This document shows positions 37,721 to 46,174 of a stretch of 50,519 nucleotides of DNA, piece after piece. Both the position numbers and the translations under genes were made by a program. The first letter of the stretch is position 1. Every line of letters starts with the position of its first letter. The notes beneath the pieces are model-generated. The model did no database searches. It was not told the DNA's origin and saw nothing but the letters and a program-made list of their open reading frames with translations. This DNA is from an uncultured Mollicutes bacterium (lineage in GTDB: Bacteria > Bacillota_I > Bacilli_A > RFN20 > CAG-826), in assembly GCA_945936135.1 (NCBI GenBank), contig CAMESG010000004.1, positions 1 to 50,519 on the forward strand, given 5' to 3'.

Positions 37721-38587
37721 ATGGAAATCGAACGCAAACTTCCTCTTTCGGGTTTCGTCCTCAAAGTGATCGCTATGGTGCTTATGACCATCGATCACAT
37801 TGGGGTTTTCATGCAAATGGAAAGGATGGGGGATCCGGTCTTTGTCACGGTTTTGCGCATCATCGGTCGCCTCGCGCTCCCTATCTTCCTCTTTCTATTC
37901 ATTGAAGGGGTCCGCCATACCCATAGCCCTTATCGCTACCTTGGCCGAATCGGGATTCTCTATGTGCTGCTTTCGACCTTTTCCGCGATTGCGATCTACG
38001 GCTTTAAAGAAGCGATTCCCGGCAACATTTTCACCGATCTATTTTACATCCTCGCCTTCTTCGTTTTCCTAAGAGACAAGGGATGGCGAAAACTTCTCTG
38101 TTTGATCCCTTTAACCTTCATCCTCGGGGGTTATATCTGCGATGTCGTCGAGAAATTCACCGACACAACCATCCTTTGGTATCCGTATATTTTAAGACCC
38201 TCTTATGGTCTTGTATCCTTCTTAATGGCCTTAGGCTTTTACCTCGCCCCGAAATTCATCGCGCTCCTCACCAAGCAAAAAGATGGAGGCGAATCCTTTA
38301 CCGCTTTCTTGGAAACTTCCCAAGGAAGGAAAGCGGTCAACATCGCTAGCGGCGCCTTCCTTTTCGTCATCGTCCTTCTTCTTTGGGGCATTAGCTATGC
38401 GACCCCAGGGCGGGAGTTAGGCGGTTTCCTCGACATGTCTCTTGAAACTTACAGCCTCCTTGCAATCCCCTTTCTCTATTTCTATTCCGGTAAGCGCGGC
38501 TACGACTCCAAGGCCTGGCGAATCTTTAGCTACGCCTACTTCCCCGCGCACCTTGTCGTTCTCTTTTTGATCTTCGCTTTAATCTAA
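37721..38587 (+). CDS. TraX-family membrane protein
   Basis: The 288-residue protein has eight to nine membrane helices and the TraX features (MVLMTIDHIG near 20, RIIGRLALPIFLFLFIEGVRHTHS). TraX of F plasmid acetylates pilin, but chromosomal relatives in Firmicutes have no set role and are presumed membrane acyltransferases. It starts 2 bases after the CPBP stop. Confidence 0.88.
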   Translation: MEIERKLPLSGFVLKVIAMVLMTIDHIGVFMQMERMGDPVFVTVLRIIGRLALPIFLFLFIEGVRHTHSPYRYLGRIGILYVLLSTFSAIAIYGFKEAIPGNIFTDLFYILAFFVFLRDKGWRKLLCLIPLTFILGGYICDVVEKFTDTTILWYPYILRPSYGLVSFLMALGFYLAPKFIALLTKQKDGGESFTAFLETSQGRKAVNIASGAFLFVIVLLLWGISYATPGRELGGFLDMSLETYSLLAIPFLYFYSGKRGYDSKAWRIFSYAYFPAHLVVLFLIFALI

Positions 38588-38654
38588 GGAAGCGTTTCGT
38601 TTCCTAATTCCTTTTTCTTCGTCTATCATTCTCTCGAAACAAGGAGGTAATCCC

Positions 38655-38960
38655 ATGGAAATGGAAATCACATCATACGAACAATTCAAAGAAGCGATTA
38701 AGGAAGGCGACGTCCTCGTGGACTTCTACGCCACATGGTGCGGACCCTGCAGGATGCTTGGACCCGTGATCGCCGAAGTTGCCGAAGACCACCCCGATCT
38801 CAAAGTCCTTCGCGTTGACGTCGACAGAGTCGGTCAAGCCGCGGCCAATTACGGCGTTTCCTCGATCCCAACCCTCGTCCACATCCAAGACGGAAAGACG
38901 GTCAATCAAACCCTCGGCTTCATGCCGAAAGCGTCCGTCGAAAAGTTCCTCGGCCGCTAA
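38655..38960 (+). CDS. trxA: Thioredoxin
   Basis: The 101-residue cytoplasmic disulfide reductase carries the active site WCGPC at 28-32 and the cis-proline in SSIPTL. The Shine-Dalgarno is AAGGAGGT. It has a probable own promoter with TATCAT upstream. Confidence 0.96.
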   Translation: MEMEITSYEQFKEAIKEGDVLVDFYATWCGPCRMLGPVIAEVAEDHPDLKVLRVDVDRVGQAAANYGVSSIPTLVHIQDGKTVNQTLGFMPKASVEKFLGR

Positions 38961-38975
38961 AAACAAGCCTCTCCT

Positions 38976-39011
38976 AGCCCTGGTTTTCTTCGAAGTCGGG
39001 GCTTTCTTTTT
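38976..39011 (+). terminator. trxA terminator
   Basis: AGCCC and GGGCT form a short stem around a long, partly paired loop (CTTCGAAG inside), followed by TTTCTTTTTG. Confidence 0.55.
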
Positions 39012-39028
39012 GAAGTTCGAAAAAACCT

Positions 39029-39057
39029 TTGGCGTATTCCTGTCGTTGTGCTATATT
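39029..39057 (+). promoter_or_regulatory. Promoter of the tRNA-Asp/tRNA-Gly unit
   Basis: TTGGCG and TATATT are 17 bases apart, and the tRNA-Asp gene begins 10 bases after the -10. Confidence 0.7.
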
Positions 39058-39067
39058 ATCGTCCGCT

Positions 39068-39144
39068 GGACCATTGGTGTAGCGGCCCAACATGCTTCCC
39101 TGTCACGGAAGAGATCACGGGTTCGAATCCCGTATGGTCCGCCA
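39068..39144 (+). tRNA. tRNA-Asp(GUC), CCA encoded
   Basis: The 77-nt cloverleaf has the acceptor GGACCAT/ATGGTCC, discriminator G and encoded CCA. The anticodon stem CTTCC/GGAAG encloses CTGTCAC, giving GUC. The T-loop is TTCGAAT. Confidence 0.95.
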
Positions 39145-39151
39145 GCGATTC

Positions 39152-39225
39152 GCAGGTGTAGTTCAATGGTAGAACACCAGCCTTCCAAGCTGGTTACGCG
39201 GGTCCGATTCCCGTCACCTGCTCCA
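39152..39225 (+). tRNA. tRNA-Gly(UCC), CCA encoded
   Basis: The 74-nt cloverleaf has the acceptor GCAGGTG/CACCTGC, discriminator T and encoded CCA. The anticodon loop CTTCCAA gives UCC. The T-loop is TCCGATT rather than TTCGATT, so position 55 is C instead of the near-universal U. Confidence 0.93.
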
Positions 39226-39236
39226 AACGAAAATTA

Positions 39237-39260
39237 GGCGGCCTTGGCTGCCCTTTTTTG
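39237..39260 (+). terminator. Terminator of the tRNA-Asp/tRNA-Gly unit
   Basis: GGCGG pairs with CTGCC (one G-U) around a six-base loop, followed by CTTTTTTG and more T. Confidence 0.65.
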
Positions 39261-39277
39261 TTTTCTTCTGCCCAAGA

Positions 39278-40741
39278 TTAAGCTTTCGCGGGGGCGTTTG
39301 TTTCCATCTGCGCTTCTCGATCGAGTTTTTTAAACTCCTTCTTTCGCAAGATCGGCAAACAAATGAAATCCGCGATAACGGCGAGGATCCAAGAGAACGG
39401 ATAGACGCTATATAGCCATAAAAGGGTGCGCATCGATTCGATTTGGAGAACCAATCCTTCGATCATCGCGATGCGGAAGACGGTGCAGGTAAGCGCCGTA
39501 ACGATCGCGGGCGCCAGGGGATGGCGCATTCCCTTCATAGAACCGCTACTAACATCCATAAAGCCGTCAAGGAAATACGTTAAGCCAACAATCCAAAGGC
39601 GGTCGCGACCCGCCATGATGGCTTCCATGTTATCGCCGTCAACGAAGAGGGAAAGCAAGGGCTGGTAAGCGAAGAGAATCAAAAGGCTATAAAGGACTTC
39701 GGCCATCATCGTCCAAATCAAGCCGTAGTGGAAAACCTCCTTGATGTTTTTCTTGTTTTTCGCGCCATAATTTTGGGCGGTAAAAGCCATGGTCGCGCTC
39801 GATAAAGCCTCAATGAAGGCGTAATTGTAGTTGTTGATGTTGTTCGCGGCGATCGCTCCGTTTTGCAGCGAGATGTTATCGGCACCGATTTGGTAAAGAG
39901 CGGATTGGATGAAGGTATTCGGCAAGGCAAAGAAGAAACCCTGAAGACCTGCGGGAAGACCCAATTTCACGATTTCGACCAAGGAATCTTTATCGATCTT
40001 GAAGGATTTCCATTCCAAATGAACGAAAGCCTTCTTATGAAGGAAGAAAGAAACAAGGAGAAACAAGGCACTTACGGCCTCCGAGATCACGGTCGCCCAG
40101 GCAACGCCACGGACATTCCACTTCAAGGCATAAACGAAGATGAAGTCGAAAAGAACGTTCACCAAACCGGAGATCACAAGGGCCAAGAAAGGCGTCGAGC
40201 TATCCCCGATCGCGCGGTGAATTTGCGCGGAATAATTGAAAAGCATCAACAAAGGCAAACCGATGAAATAGATTCGCATGTATTGCGTGGCTTCTTCCAT
40301 GTATAACGGCTCGATATTGATGAGTTCAAGGAAGAGAGGTGTGCAGGAGAAACCGAAAATGCCGACGACAATTCCGCAGATAAGAGCGAAAATCAACGAG
40401 GTATGAAGAACCTTTTGCGCGTGCTCCTGCTTCTTAGCGCCGACGGCAATGCCAATCGCGACGTTGGCGCCAACGGCCATGCCGCTGAACATAACGACGA
40501 TGAGGTTGATAAGCGCACCATTCCCGCTGATCGCCGAAGCACTTGTTTCTCCTCCGCCCCACAAATGGACGGAGATGAGGTCGACCGTCGTGTAAAGCAA
40601 TTGAAGGATCGTGGTCAAGGCCATGGGAAGGGCGAATAGCCCAAGTTTCCAAAAAAGATTGCCTTTGGTAAGATCCATCGAGCGAATTCTTGAGAAGAGC
40701 CCTGGTCGTTTTATCGTTGTCGCGGTCGGTTCCTGATTCAT
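39278..40741 (-). CDS. MATE-family efflux transporter
   Basis: The product has about 487 residues from ATG at 40741 and 12 membrane helices in two similar halves, typical for cation-coupled MATE exporters (ALPMALTTILQLLYTTVDLISV at the start). The frame extends to a TTG at 40819, but TAAAAT lies 10 bases before the ATG (minus strand), so the ATG is preferred. No Shine-Dalgarno is clear. Substrate unknown. Confidence 0.92.
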   Translation of the reverse strand: MNQEPTATTIKRPGLFSRIRSMDLTKGNLFWKLGLFALPMALTTILQLLYTTVDLISVHLWGGGETSASAISGNGALINLIVVMFSGMAVGANVAIGIAVGAKKQEHAQKVLHTSLIFALICGIVVGIFGFSCTPLFLELINIEPLYMEEATQYMRIYFIGLPLLMLFNYSAQIHRAIGDSSTPFLALVISGLVNVLFDFIFVYALKWNVRGVAWATVISEAVSALFLLVSFFLHKKAFVHLEWKSFKIDKDSLVEIVKLGLPAGLQGFFFALPNTFIQSALYQIGADNISLQNGAIAANNINNYNYAFIEALSSATMAFTAQNYGAKNKKNIKEVFHYGLIWTMMAEVLYSLLILFAYQPLLSLFVDGDNMEAIMAGRDRLWIVGLTYFLDGFMDVSSGSMKGMRHPLAPAIVTALTCTVFRIAMIEGLVLQIESMRTLLWLYSVYPFSWILAVIADFICLPILRKKEFKKLDREAQMETNAPAKA

Positions 40742-40928
40742 AGCGGGCACTATTTTAGGAGGATCTTTGCGAAAGGCAATCCCAAAGGGATATGATTTTT
40801 TGGAAAGCGTTTTAGCCAAAGATTCTTGTTAACAAACGAGGAAGCAATTTCTTGCCGAAACACCTTCCTTTTTGTCTCCTTCTTCCTTTTGTTTCTTTGT
40901 GCTATCCTAAACCTCAAAGGAAGCCCTT

Positions 40929-41522
40929 ATGAACAAAGAAATCGTGCTCGCCACTTCAAATCCCGGAAAGTTAGAAGAATATCGGGAAATCCTCGCTCCG
41001 ATGGGTTACATAATTTATTCTCCAAAAGATCTCGGGATTGAATCCGATCCGGAAGAAAACGGAACGAATTACCGCGAGAACGCCTTTATCAAAGCCAAAG
41101 ATCTTGCGAACAAAGTAAGCTTCCCAATCATCGCGGACGATTCCGGGTTAGAAATCGAAGCCTTGGACAACGATCCTGGTCTTCGCACAGCAAGATACGC
41201 GAAAGAAAACGGGGGTTTCCCTCGCGTTTTTGACGTGGTCCTTTCGCGCTTGAAAGGACAAAGCAACCGCAATGCCCGTTTCGTTTGCTGCATCTGTTAT
41301 CTTGATTCCATCGACGCAAAACCCCTCTATTTTGAAGGAATTTGCCCAGGAACCATCCTTGAAGCACCACGTGGGGCGCATGGATTTGGCTATGATCCCA
41401 TTTTCCATAGCGAGGAAGCTGATATCGATTTCGGCATCGCTTCCCCTGAGATTAAAAACAGTTTCTCCCACCGGGGAAAGGCGATTCAAGCTTTAAAGGT
41501 TTACCTTGCCATCAAAGGGTAA
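40929..41522 (+). CDS. rdgB: XTP/dITP diphosphatase (HAM1 family)
   Basis: The 197-residue enzyme removes non-canonical purine nucleotides. Motifs are TSNPGKLEEY near residue 9, ADDSGLEIEAL with the catalytic Asp, and the C-terminal SHRGKAIQAL. AAAGGAAG serves as Shine-Dalgarno and TATCCT is a probable -10. Its end overlaps the convergent YhhN-family gene by 11 bases. Confidence 0.96.
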   Translation: MNKEIVLATSNPGKLEEYREILAPMGYIIYSPKDLGIESDPEENGTNYRENAFIKAKDLANKVSFPIIADDSGLEIEALDNDPGLRTARYAKENGGFPRVFDVVLSRLKGQSNRNARFVCCICYLDSIDAKPLYFEGICPGTILEAPRGAHGFGYDPIFHSEEADIDFGIASPEIKNSFSHRGKAIQALKVYLAIKG

Positions 41523-42216
41523 GAAGGAAACCTAACGTCACGAAGAATTGAGCCGAAAGATACGTGCCCATGATATAGAAATCGCTTCTTTTGTCGTCTT
41601 TAATAAAGATGGTTTTCACTAAATAGATATCCGACGATAAGAAGAACAACATTCCAATCGCGTTCAAGAGGAAATAATCCCAACGCCCGAGGATCAAGGC
41701 CACGAAAGCAAAGAAAGCATCCGCGAAGATAACGGAGAAATAAAGCACCCCTCCAAAGGCGATCTTCTTTTTTACGCTCTTGCGAACGTAGAAGAGAATT
41801 CCGACCATAAGGATTAAGGCCACGACAAGCCCGACGATCAAATAAAGATACCAAGCAAACGCGCTTCCGAACCAAACAATATATTGGGCGATAAAGAAGA
41901 AATGATTGACCATGAAGCAGATAGTCCCGATCGTCAAAAGGACTTCCTTGTCTTTAAAGATCAAGAAGATGTCACCAATCATCCCAAGAAACAAACCGAT
42001 GTAGACCAAATAGAGATGGGGCGCGGAAACCAAGACGGCCAAAGCCAAGAAGAAAACACAAAACGGTTTCGTAATCTTTCGCCACTTCTCTTGTTCCAAA
42101 AAGCAAAAAATTAAATGTGCGATCGAAACAATTCCGAAAAGGACGAGGAAAGCAATTCCTCTGGCGCTGATGTTCGAAGCAAAAAGTTTAAACATTCGCG
42201 ATATTTCTGCTTTCAT
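41512..42216 (-). CDS. YhhN/TMEM86-family membrane protein
   Basis: About 234 residues with eight membrane helices. The family pattern is seen in KPFCVFFLA, GLFLGMIGDIFLIF, FMVNHFFFIAQY, SDIYL and YLSAQFFVTLG. The animal relative TMEM86B is a lysoplasmalogenase; the bacterial role is not settled. On the minus strand TTGCTT (42244-42249) and TATACT (42221-42226) have a 17-base spacer, just 4 bases before this ATG, so the start may instead be the ATG at 42195. Confidence 0.82.
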   Translation of the reverse strand: MKAEISRMFKLFASNISARGIAFLVLFGIVSIAHLIFCFLEQEKWRKITKPFCVFFLALAVLVSAPHLYLVYIGLFLGMIGDIFLIFKDKEVLLTIGTICFMVNHFFFIAQYIVWFGSAFAWYLYLIVGLVVALILMVGILFYVRKSVKKKIAFGGVLYFSVIFADAFFAFVALILGRWDYFLLNAIGMLFFLSSDIYLVKTIFIKDDKRSDFYIMGTYLSAQFFVTLGFLLTL

Positions 42217-42222
42217 AATAAG

Positions 42223-42228
42223 TATATT
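42223..42228 (+). promoter_or_regulatory. -10 box of the MFS gene, 8 bases before ATG
   Basis: TATATT lies 8 bases before the start codon. It overlaps the TATACT of the divergent YhhN-family gene on the other strand, so the two promoters must compete for the same DNA. Confidence 0.5.
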
Positions 42229-42236
42229 ATTTTGAT

Positions 42237-43631
42237 ATGAACAAAGCAAAACGCAGAGAGACGTTCCGTCGCATTGGGGCGATTCTTCTCATCGGGTTGA
42301 TTGGGCAAATCGCCTGGGCGATCGAGAATAACTTCATCAACCTTTGGGTTTTCAGCCAATCCCACGATGTCAATCACATCAATTGGATGACGACGGCAAG
42401 CGCGGTCGTCGCCACATTGACGACCTTCTTTATGGGCGCGCTATCCGACCGCTTGGGCAAACGAAGGATCTTCATTGCCTTGGGCTATACGATTTGGGGC
42501 GTCTTTGTCTTCCTCTTTGGGGTTGCTTCCTTCTCTAACATGGAAGCCATCGCCGGAGGGGATCCCGCCACGGCCATTCTTCTTGTTGGCGTCTTCAACG
42601 TCATTATCGATTGTTTGATGACCTTCTTTGGCTCGACGAGCAATGACGCGGCTTTCAATGCCTTCGTCACCGATCAAACCTCCGAACAAGAACGGCCTCT
42701 ACTTGAAAGCGTTCTTTCGGTGATGCCCTTGCTTTCGTTGGCGATCATGATGCTCATTGGCATGGCGCTAGGCATTCCTGACGCGAGCAAGAGCGCCGCA
42801 GAAATCGCAGGACCATGGTTCATCTTCTTCTTGATCTTTGGAATTCTCATAACGTCGATCGGCATTCTTAGTTTTTTCTTCTTGCCAAAGGACAACGTCA
42901 TTCCCAACCGCGAAGAAAACTACCTCAAGCATATGGTTTCGGGTTTTCGGCCAAAGAACGTTAAGAAGCATCCTTCGTTCTACATCGCCTTGTTGGCCTT
43001 CCTTTGCTTCAACATCGCCGTCGATGCCTTCATGCCCTATTTCATGGTCTATTTCCAAGGCATGAGCACTTTCTCCGGGATGAACTTCTACATTGCCCTG
43101 GGATCCATCATGGGCGCTGGATCCATCTTCGTTATCGTTCTCGGCCTCTTCATGGAGAAAATCGGAAAGATGAACGTGTTGATTCCTGCGATCGTCTTGA
43201 TGGCAGGAGGCGCATTGGGCCTCTATTTCTCGGGCGATAACTTCGCGTTTTGCATTGTTTTCGGCATTCTCTTGATCGCAGGTTACCTTGTCGGGACAGC
43301 TTCTTTAAGCGCCGAAATCCGCGATCATACTCCCCAGCAAGAAGTCGGCGCCTTTCAAAGCGCCCGCATGGTTTTCGCGGTCATGGTCCCGATGGTCATC
43401 GGCAGCAACATCTCCAATGCCGTTTTCGCCCATGAGTACACGGATGAATTCGGGCAACTCGTCAAAGCACCGGACCGCAATATGTGGTTGGTCGTCCTTG
43501 TGGCAGCTATCGTTGCGCTAGCCCCCATCCTTTGGCTTCTCCTTTATACGAAAAAGAGCAAACTCGCCAATCTCACGGCACCCCAGCAAAACAAAGAAAT
43601 GGGCACCGAAACTGATGAATCAGCAAAATAA
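42237..43631 (+). CDS. MFS transporter
   Basis: The 464-residue membrane protein has 12 helices and the MFS A-motif-like loop GALSDRLGKRRIF between helices 2 and 3. It resembles SLC45/sugar-type transporters in general layout; the substrate is not known. No Shine-Dalgarno precedes ATG. Confidence 0.9.
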   Translation: MNKAKRRETFRRIGAILLIGLIGQIAWAIENNFINLWVFSQSHDVNHINWMTTASAVVATLTTFFMGALSDRLGKRRIFIALGYTIWGVFVFLFGVASFSNMEAIAGGDPATAILLVGVFNVIIDCLMTFFGSTSNDAAFNAFVTDQTSEQERPLLESVLSVMPLLSLAIMMLIGMALGIPDASKSAAEIAGPWFIFFLIFGILITSIGILSFFFLPKDNVIPNREENYLKHMVSGFRPKNVKKHPSFYIALLAFLCFNIAVDAFMPYFMVYFQGMSTFSGMNFYIALGSIMGAGSIFVIVLGLFMEKIGKMNVLIPAIVLMAGGALGLYFSGDNFAFCIVFGILLIAGYLVGTASLSAEIRDHTPQQEVGAFQSARMVFAVMVPMVIGSNISNAVFAHEYTDEFGQLVKAPDRNMWLVVLVAAIVALAPILWLLLYTKKSKLANLTAPQQNKEMGTETDESAK

Positions 43632-43655
43632 TCCCGACGAGATATACTCCTTTCT

Positions 43656-43684
43656 TGCTCTTCCTTTAAAGGAAGGCTATACTT
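43656..43684 (+). promoter_or_regulatory. Promoter with a perfect 16-base palindrome in the spacer
   Basis: TTGCTC and TATACT are 17 bases apart. The spacer contains the perfect palindrome CTTCCTTTAAAGGAAG at 43661-43676, which overlaps the last base of the -35. This is the position expected for a repressor operator. It drives the small membrane protein at 43705. Confidence 0.65.
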
Positions 43685-43704
43685 GCACCCGGTAGGTTAA
43701 TAAT

Positions 43705-44175
43705 ATGAAAAGTTCGAAAATGAAATTATTCCTCGGCGTCGTGGTTGCGATCTGCGCCATCGCCGCTATTTTCGGTCTCTTCGGCAACGCGTTTGCTGAT
43801 GGCAAGACCCCCGATCCCCACGGTTCGATCTTTGATTTGATGCTCCACGCGGAACAACACGGCTACAACGACATGCCTCTCTTCGGCGTCGCTTTCGGCT
43901 TCTTGATCACCGGAGGGGTCTTCGGCCTCGTCGGCGCCTTCCTTCCCCGAAAAATCGGTGGCTTGTCGCTTGGCATCGCCGCTCTCTTCCTCATCGGCGC
44001 GATCGTCATCCTCCTCAACGCGAAAGAAATCCTCGTCTCCGCGGGAACCATCAAAGATGGGCTAGAGATCATCGATGCAGAAGGTCTTGGCATTGGCGTC
44101 ATTCTCCCGACCGTCTTCGGCGGACTTGGCGCGTTGCTTGGCGCCTACGGCGCTTACGTCGGATTCAAAGCCTAA
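43705..44175 (+). CDS. Small four-helix membrane protein, unknown function
   Basis: The 156-residue product has an N-terminal helix that could be a signal or anchor (FLGVVVAICAIAAIFGLFGNAFA) and three more hydrophobic segments rich in Gly and Ala. There is a His/Asp-rich external loop (DGKTPDPHGSIFDLMLHAEQHGYND). I recognise no family. It is a single-gene unit with a promoter-embedded palindrome and a strong terminator. Confidence 0.75.
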   Translation: MKSSKMKLFLGVVVAICAIAAIFGLFGNAFADGKTPDPHGSIFDLMLHAEQHGYNDMPLFGVAFGFLITGGVFGLVGAFLPRKIGGLSLGIAALFLIGAIVILLNAKEILVSAGTIKDGLEIIDAEGLGIGVILPTVFGGLGALLGAYGAYVGFKA

Positions 44176-44197
44176 TTCGCTTCTTCTCCATCCATTT

Positions 44198-44225
44198 GCC
44201 AGGCTTCATGCCTGGCTTTTCTTTT
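44198..44225 (+). terminator. Terminator of the four-helix protein gene
   Basis: GCCAGGC pairs perfectly with GCCTGGC around TTCAT, followed by TTTTCTTTT. Confidence 0.9.
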
Positions 44226-44229
44226 GAAT

Positions 44230-44254
44230 GAAAAAGCTCGCCACGGAGGCGAGC
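44230..44254 (-). terminator. carD terminator
   Basis: On the minus strand GCTCGCC pairs with GGCGAGC around a five-base loop, followed by TTTTTC. Confidence 0.85.
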
Positions 44255-44270
44255 GAGTTAACGTAATCTC

Positions 44271-44774
44271 TTATTCGAGTTCCATAGCCGCGGCATGATC
44301 GATGATATACTGCGGAACATCTTCGAAAGGGATATCCAAGCTATAGGACAATTCCCCATAAATAATAGGTATCGCGCGTGCGACGAAGAGGGCATCCATG
44401 CTGTTGAGATGGCCATCCTTGGCTTTGCGCTGGAAGGCACCTTCAAGCAACGGGGCGAGTTCTTGGATCAAACCACGTTTCAAAGAAAGGTCATAGGCGT
44501 TCTTGCGCTTCTTTGAATCCTTCAAATACAGATCCTTGGAAGTGTCTGGCCATTCTTTGACGATTTGCAACGCTTCTTTCTTCGTCAAAGGAATCATCAA
44601 AGAAATCGGGTTCGCCAAAGGAACGCGAACGATGTTTCCCTTATCGTCTCCATATAAAGGCTTCAATACATAATAAAGAAAAGACGCATCCGATCCGCTT
44701 AATGGGGCAATGTCATCAACGTAGCAGACCCCACAATGACTGTGAAAGACGTGTTGGCCGATTTTGTATTCCAT
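44271..44774 (-). CDS. CarD-family transcription regulator
   Basis: The 167-residue protein has an N-terminal RNA-polymerase-interacting Tudor-like domain (YKIGQHVFHSHCGVCYVDDIAPL) and a helical C-terminal DNA-binding domain, the layout of CarD/CdnL. Members bind RNA polymerase beta and stabilise open complexes. The Shine-Dalgarno is AAAGGAGG. It has two tandem -10-like boxes upstream. Confidence 0.88.
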   Translation of the reverse strand: MEYKIGQHVFHSHCGVCYVDDIAPLSGSDASFLYYVLKPLYGDDKGNIVRVPLANPISLMIPLTKKEALQIVKEWPDTSKDLYLKDSKKRKNAYDLSLKRGLIQELAPLLEGAFQRKAKDGHLNSMDALFVARAIPIIYGELSYSLDIPFEDVPQYIIDHAAAMELE

Positions 44775-44821
44775 GCGCTTCGTTGCCTCCTTTTCTTCGT
44801 GTATGGCCCTTAACCTTCCCT

Positions 44822-44867
44822 ATTATAAGGGAAACTTCGAAAAAATTATAAGGGAAACCTCGAAAAA
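44822..44867. repeat. Two tandem 23-base repeats with duplicated -10 boxes upstream of carD
   Basis: Copies at 44822-44844 and 44845-44867 differ at one base. On the minus strand each contains CCCTTATAAT, so two perfect TATAAT boxes (44822-44827 and 44845-44850) lie 23 bases apart, about two helical turns. This could be a duplicated promoter or a pair of binding sites on the same face. Confidence 0.75.
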
Positions 44868-44885
44868 ATGTAAGCCTTTGACTGT

Positions 44886-44903
44886 CTCACATATGAATGT
44901 GAG
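44886..44903. promoter_or_regulatory. Inverted repeat in the carD-surface module spacer
   Basis: CTCACAT and ATGTGAG form perfect seven-base arms around ATGA. It lies between carD and the surface module in a spacer of 428 bases, AT-rich from 44960 to 45120. No gene is seen in the spacer. No clear -10 was found for the gene at 45203; a TTGACA is at about 45152. Confidence 0.45.
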
Positions 44904-45202
44904 TCATGCAAATGGAGAGGGCGGCCAGCCTTCAAATCAAGCGATTTTTGACGTGAGGCCCACCTTGATATGATAAACAATTTTGCATTTTTTGTTCAAA
45001 ATTGTAACAAACGAAAATTCTCTTGCTTTGAGAAAAATAGAAAAATAGTATCGATAGCGCCGAGTATATTTCCAATTCTCCCAACAAGAGAATCCATTTC
45101 TTTACATGCGAGCGCGTAAAAAAGGTTCGTAGAGTGACTTTGACATCGCTCTTCCTAGAATGACAGTTGTCCAAAAGGGCAGAAAAGGAGAAACCGCAAT
45201 CG

Positions 45203-46159
45203 ATGAACTTCTTAACAAAAAGTTTCGAAATCCCAACGTTGTTCTTTCTCGCCCTCGCTTCTGGCTCCACCGCAGGCTTCATCGTCCACGATTCGTTAAG
45301 AGGAACGCTCTTCACCGTCGAGGGAGACGCTTCGGCCTTCGCCATGGATAACAAAGCCGCTTACGAGAACTACGAAAAGGCCAAGAAAGCCGGCAAGGAT
45401 CTTGCAACGGCATTGACGCCAAGCGAATTGATCTCCGTCGCCTATACCAAACTTGCCCAACACGAATACATCTATAGCGAAGCGCTTGGGAGTTCGAAAG
45501 CCATGGGCTTGGTTGATCAAACGATCCAATCACGTGCCATCAGGGACAAGGACGACTACTTTGAGGAATCGAATTCCTTCTCCAACTTCGTAAAAATCTA
45601 CAATCGCATGTATCAAACCGGCGATGAAACCACAAAATATTGGGGCAGTTCACCTTCCTATCAAGGATATACACCGGTAAAAGTAACCAACGAGACGTAC
45701 GCCGAGGAGATGGGGCGAACCATCAGCGAATCCTTGATCTATCTCGTTTCTCCCAAAACCGAAGGAGACACCGATCGCTCGGGTTTGGGTCTTACAAAGG
45801 TCACCAAGACTGGATCGAATCTTCAAATCGACTTCGAAGCGAATCCCGCGAAATCGACGCTTCGCTACGTAAAGCAGATGAAGACGATCTCGAACTTGAA
45901 GGAATACCCATCCTTCTATTACGTCCATCTGCAAGTCGTTTGCACCCAAGATCTCGATCTGCTGTACATGAAATCCTTCGAGAAATACCAAGCGACCCTT
46001 GCAAGCGGAATCGGATCCGCCTGCGAAGGCACAATGACGACGATCTATCAAATCCCAAGCAATCCACCCGTCCTTCCTAAGCCCGATGCACCAAGCGAAG
46101 CCTACGCGTCCTCGCAAGACGATCTGCTCAAGAAATACGGATACGACAACATTCAGTAA
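45203..46159 (+). CDS. Membrane-anchored extracytoplasmic protein, partner of the giant repeat protein
   Basis: The product has 318 residues from the ATG backed by AAAAGGAGAAA; the frame upstream to 45167 lacks a ribosome site. One hydrophobic segment near residues 10-30 (PTLFFLALASGSTAGFIV) has no cleavable pattern, so it is probably an anchor with the rest outside. The external part is mixed alpha/beta with no family I know, and ends in a Pro-rich linker (PSNPPVLPKPDAPSEA) and a short acidic tail. The giant gene follows after 15 bases, so both are made together. Confidence 0.8.
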   Translation: MNFLTKSFEIPTLFFLALASGSTAGFIVHDSLRGTLFTVEGDASAFAMDNKAAYENYEKAKKAGKDLATALTPSELISVAYTKLAQHEYIYSEALGSSKAMGLVDQTIQSRAIRDKDDYFEESNSFSNFVKIYNRMYQTGDETTKYWGSSPSYQGYTPVKVTNETYAEEMGRTISESLIYLVSPKTEGDTDRSGLGLTKVTKTGSNLQIDFEANPAKSTLRYVKQMKTISNLKEYPSFYYVHLQVVCTQDLDLLYMKSFEKYQATLASGIGSACEGTMTTIYQIPSNPPVLPKPDAPSEAYASSQDDLLKKYGYDNIQ

Positions 46160-46174
46160 CAAAGGAGTCATTCT

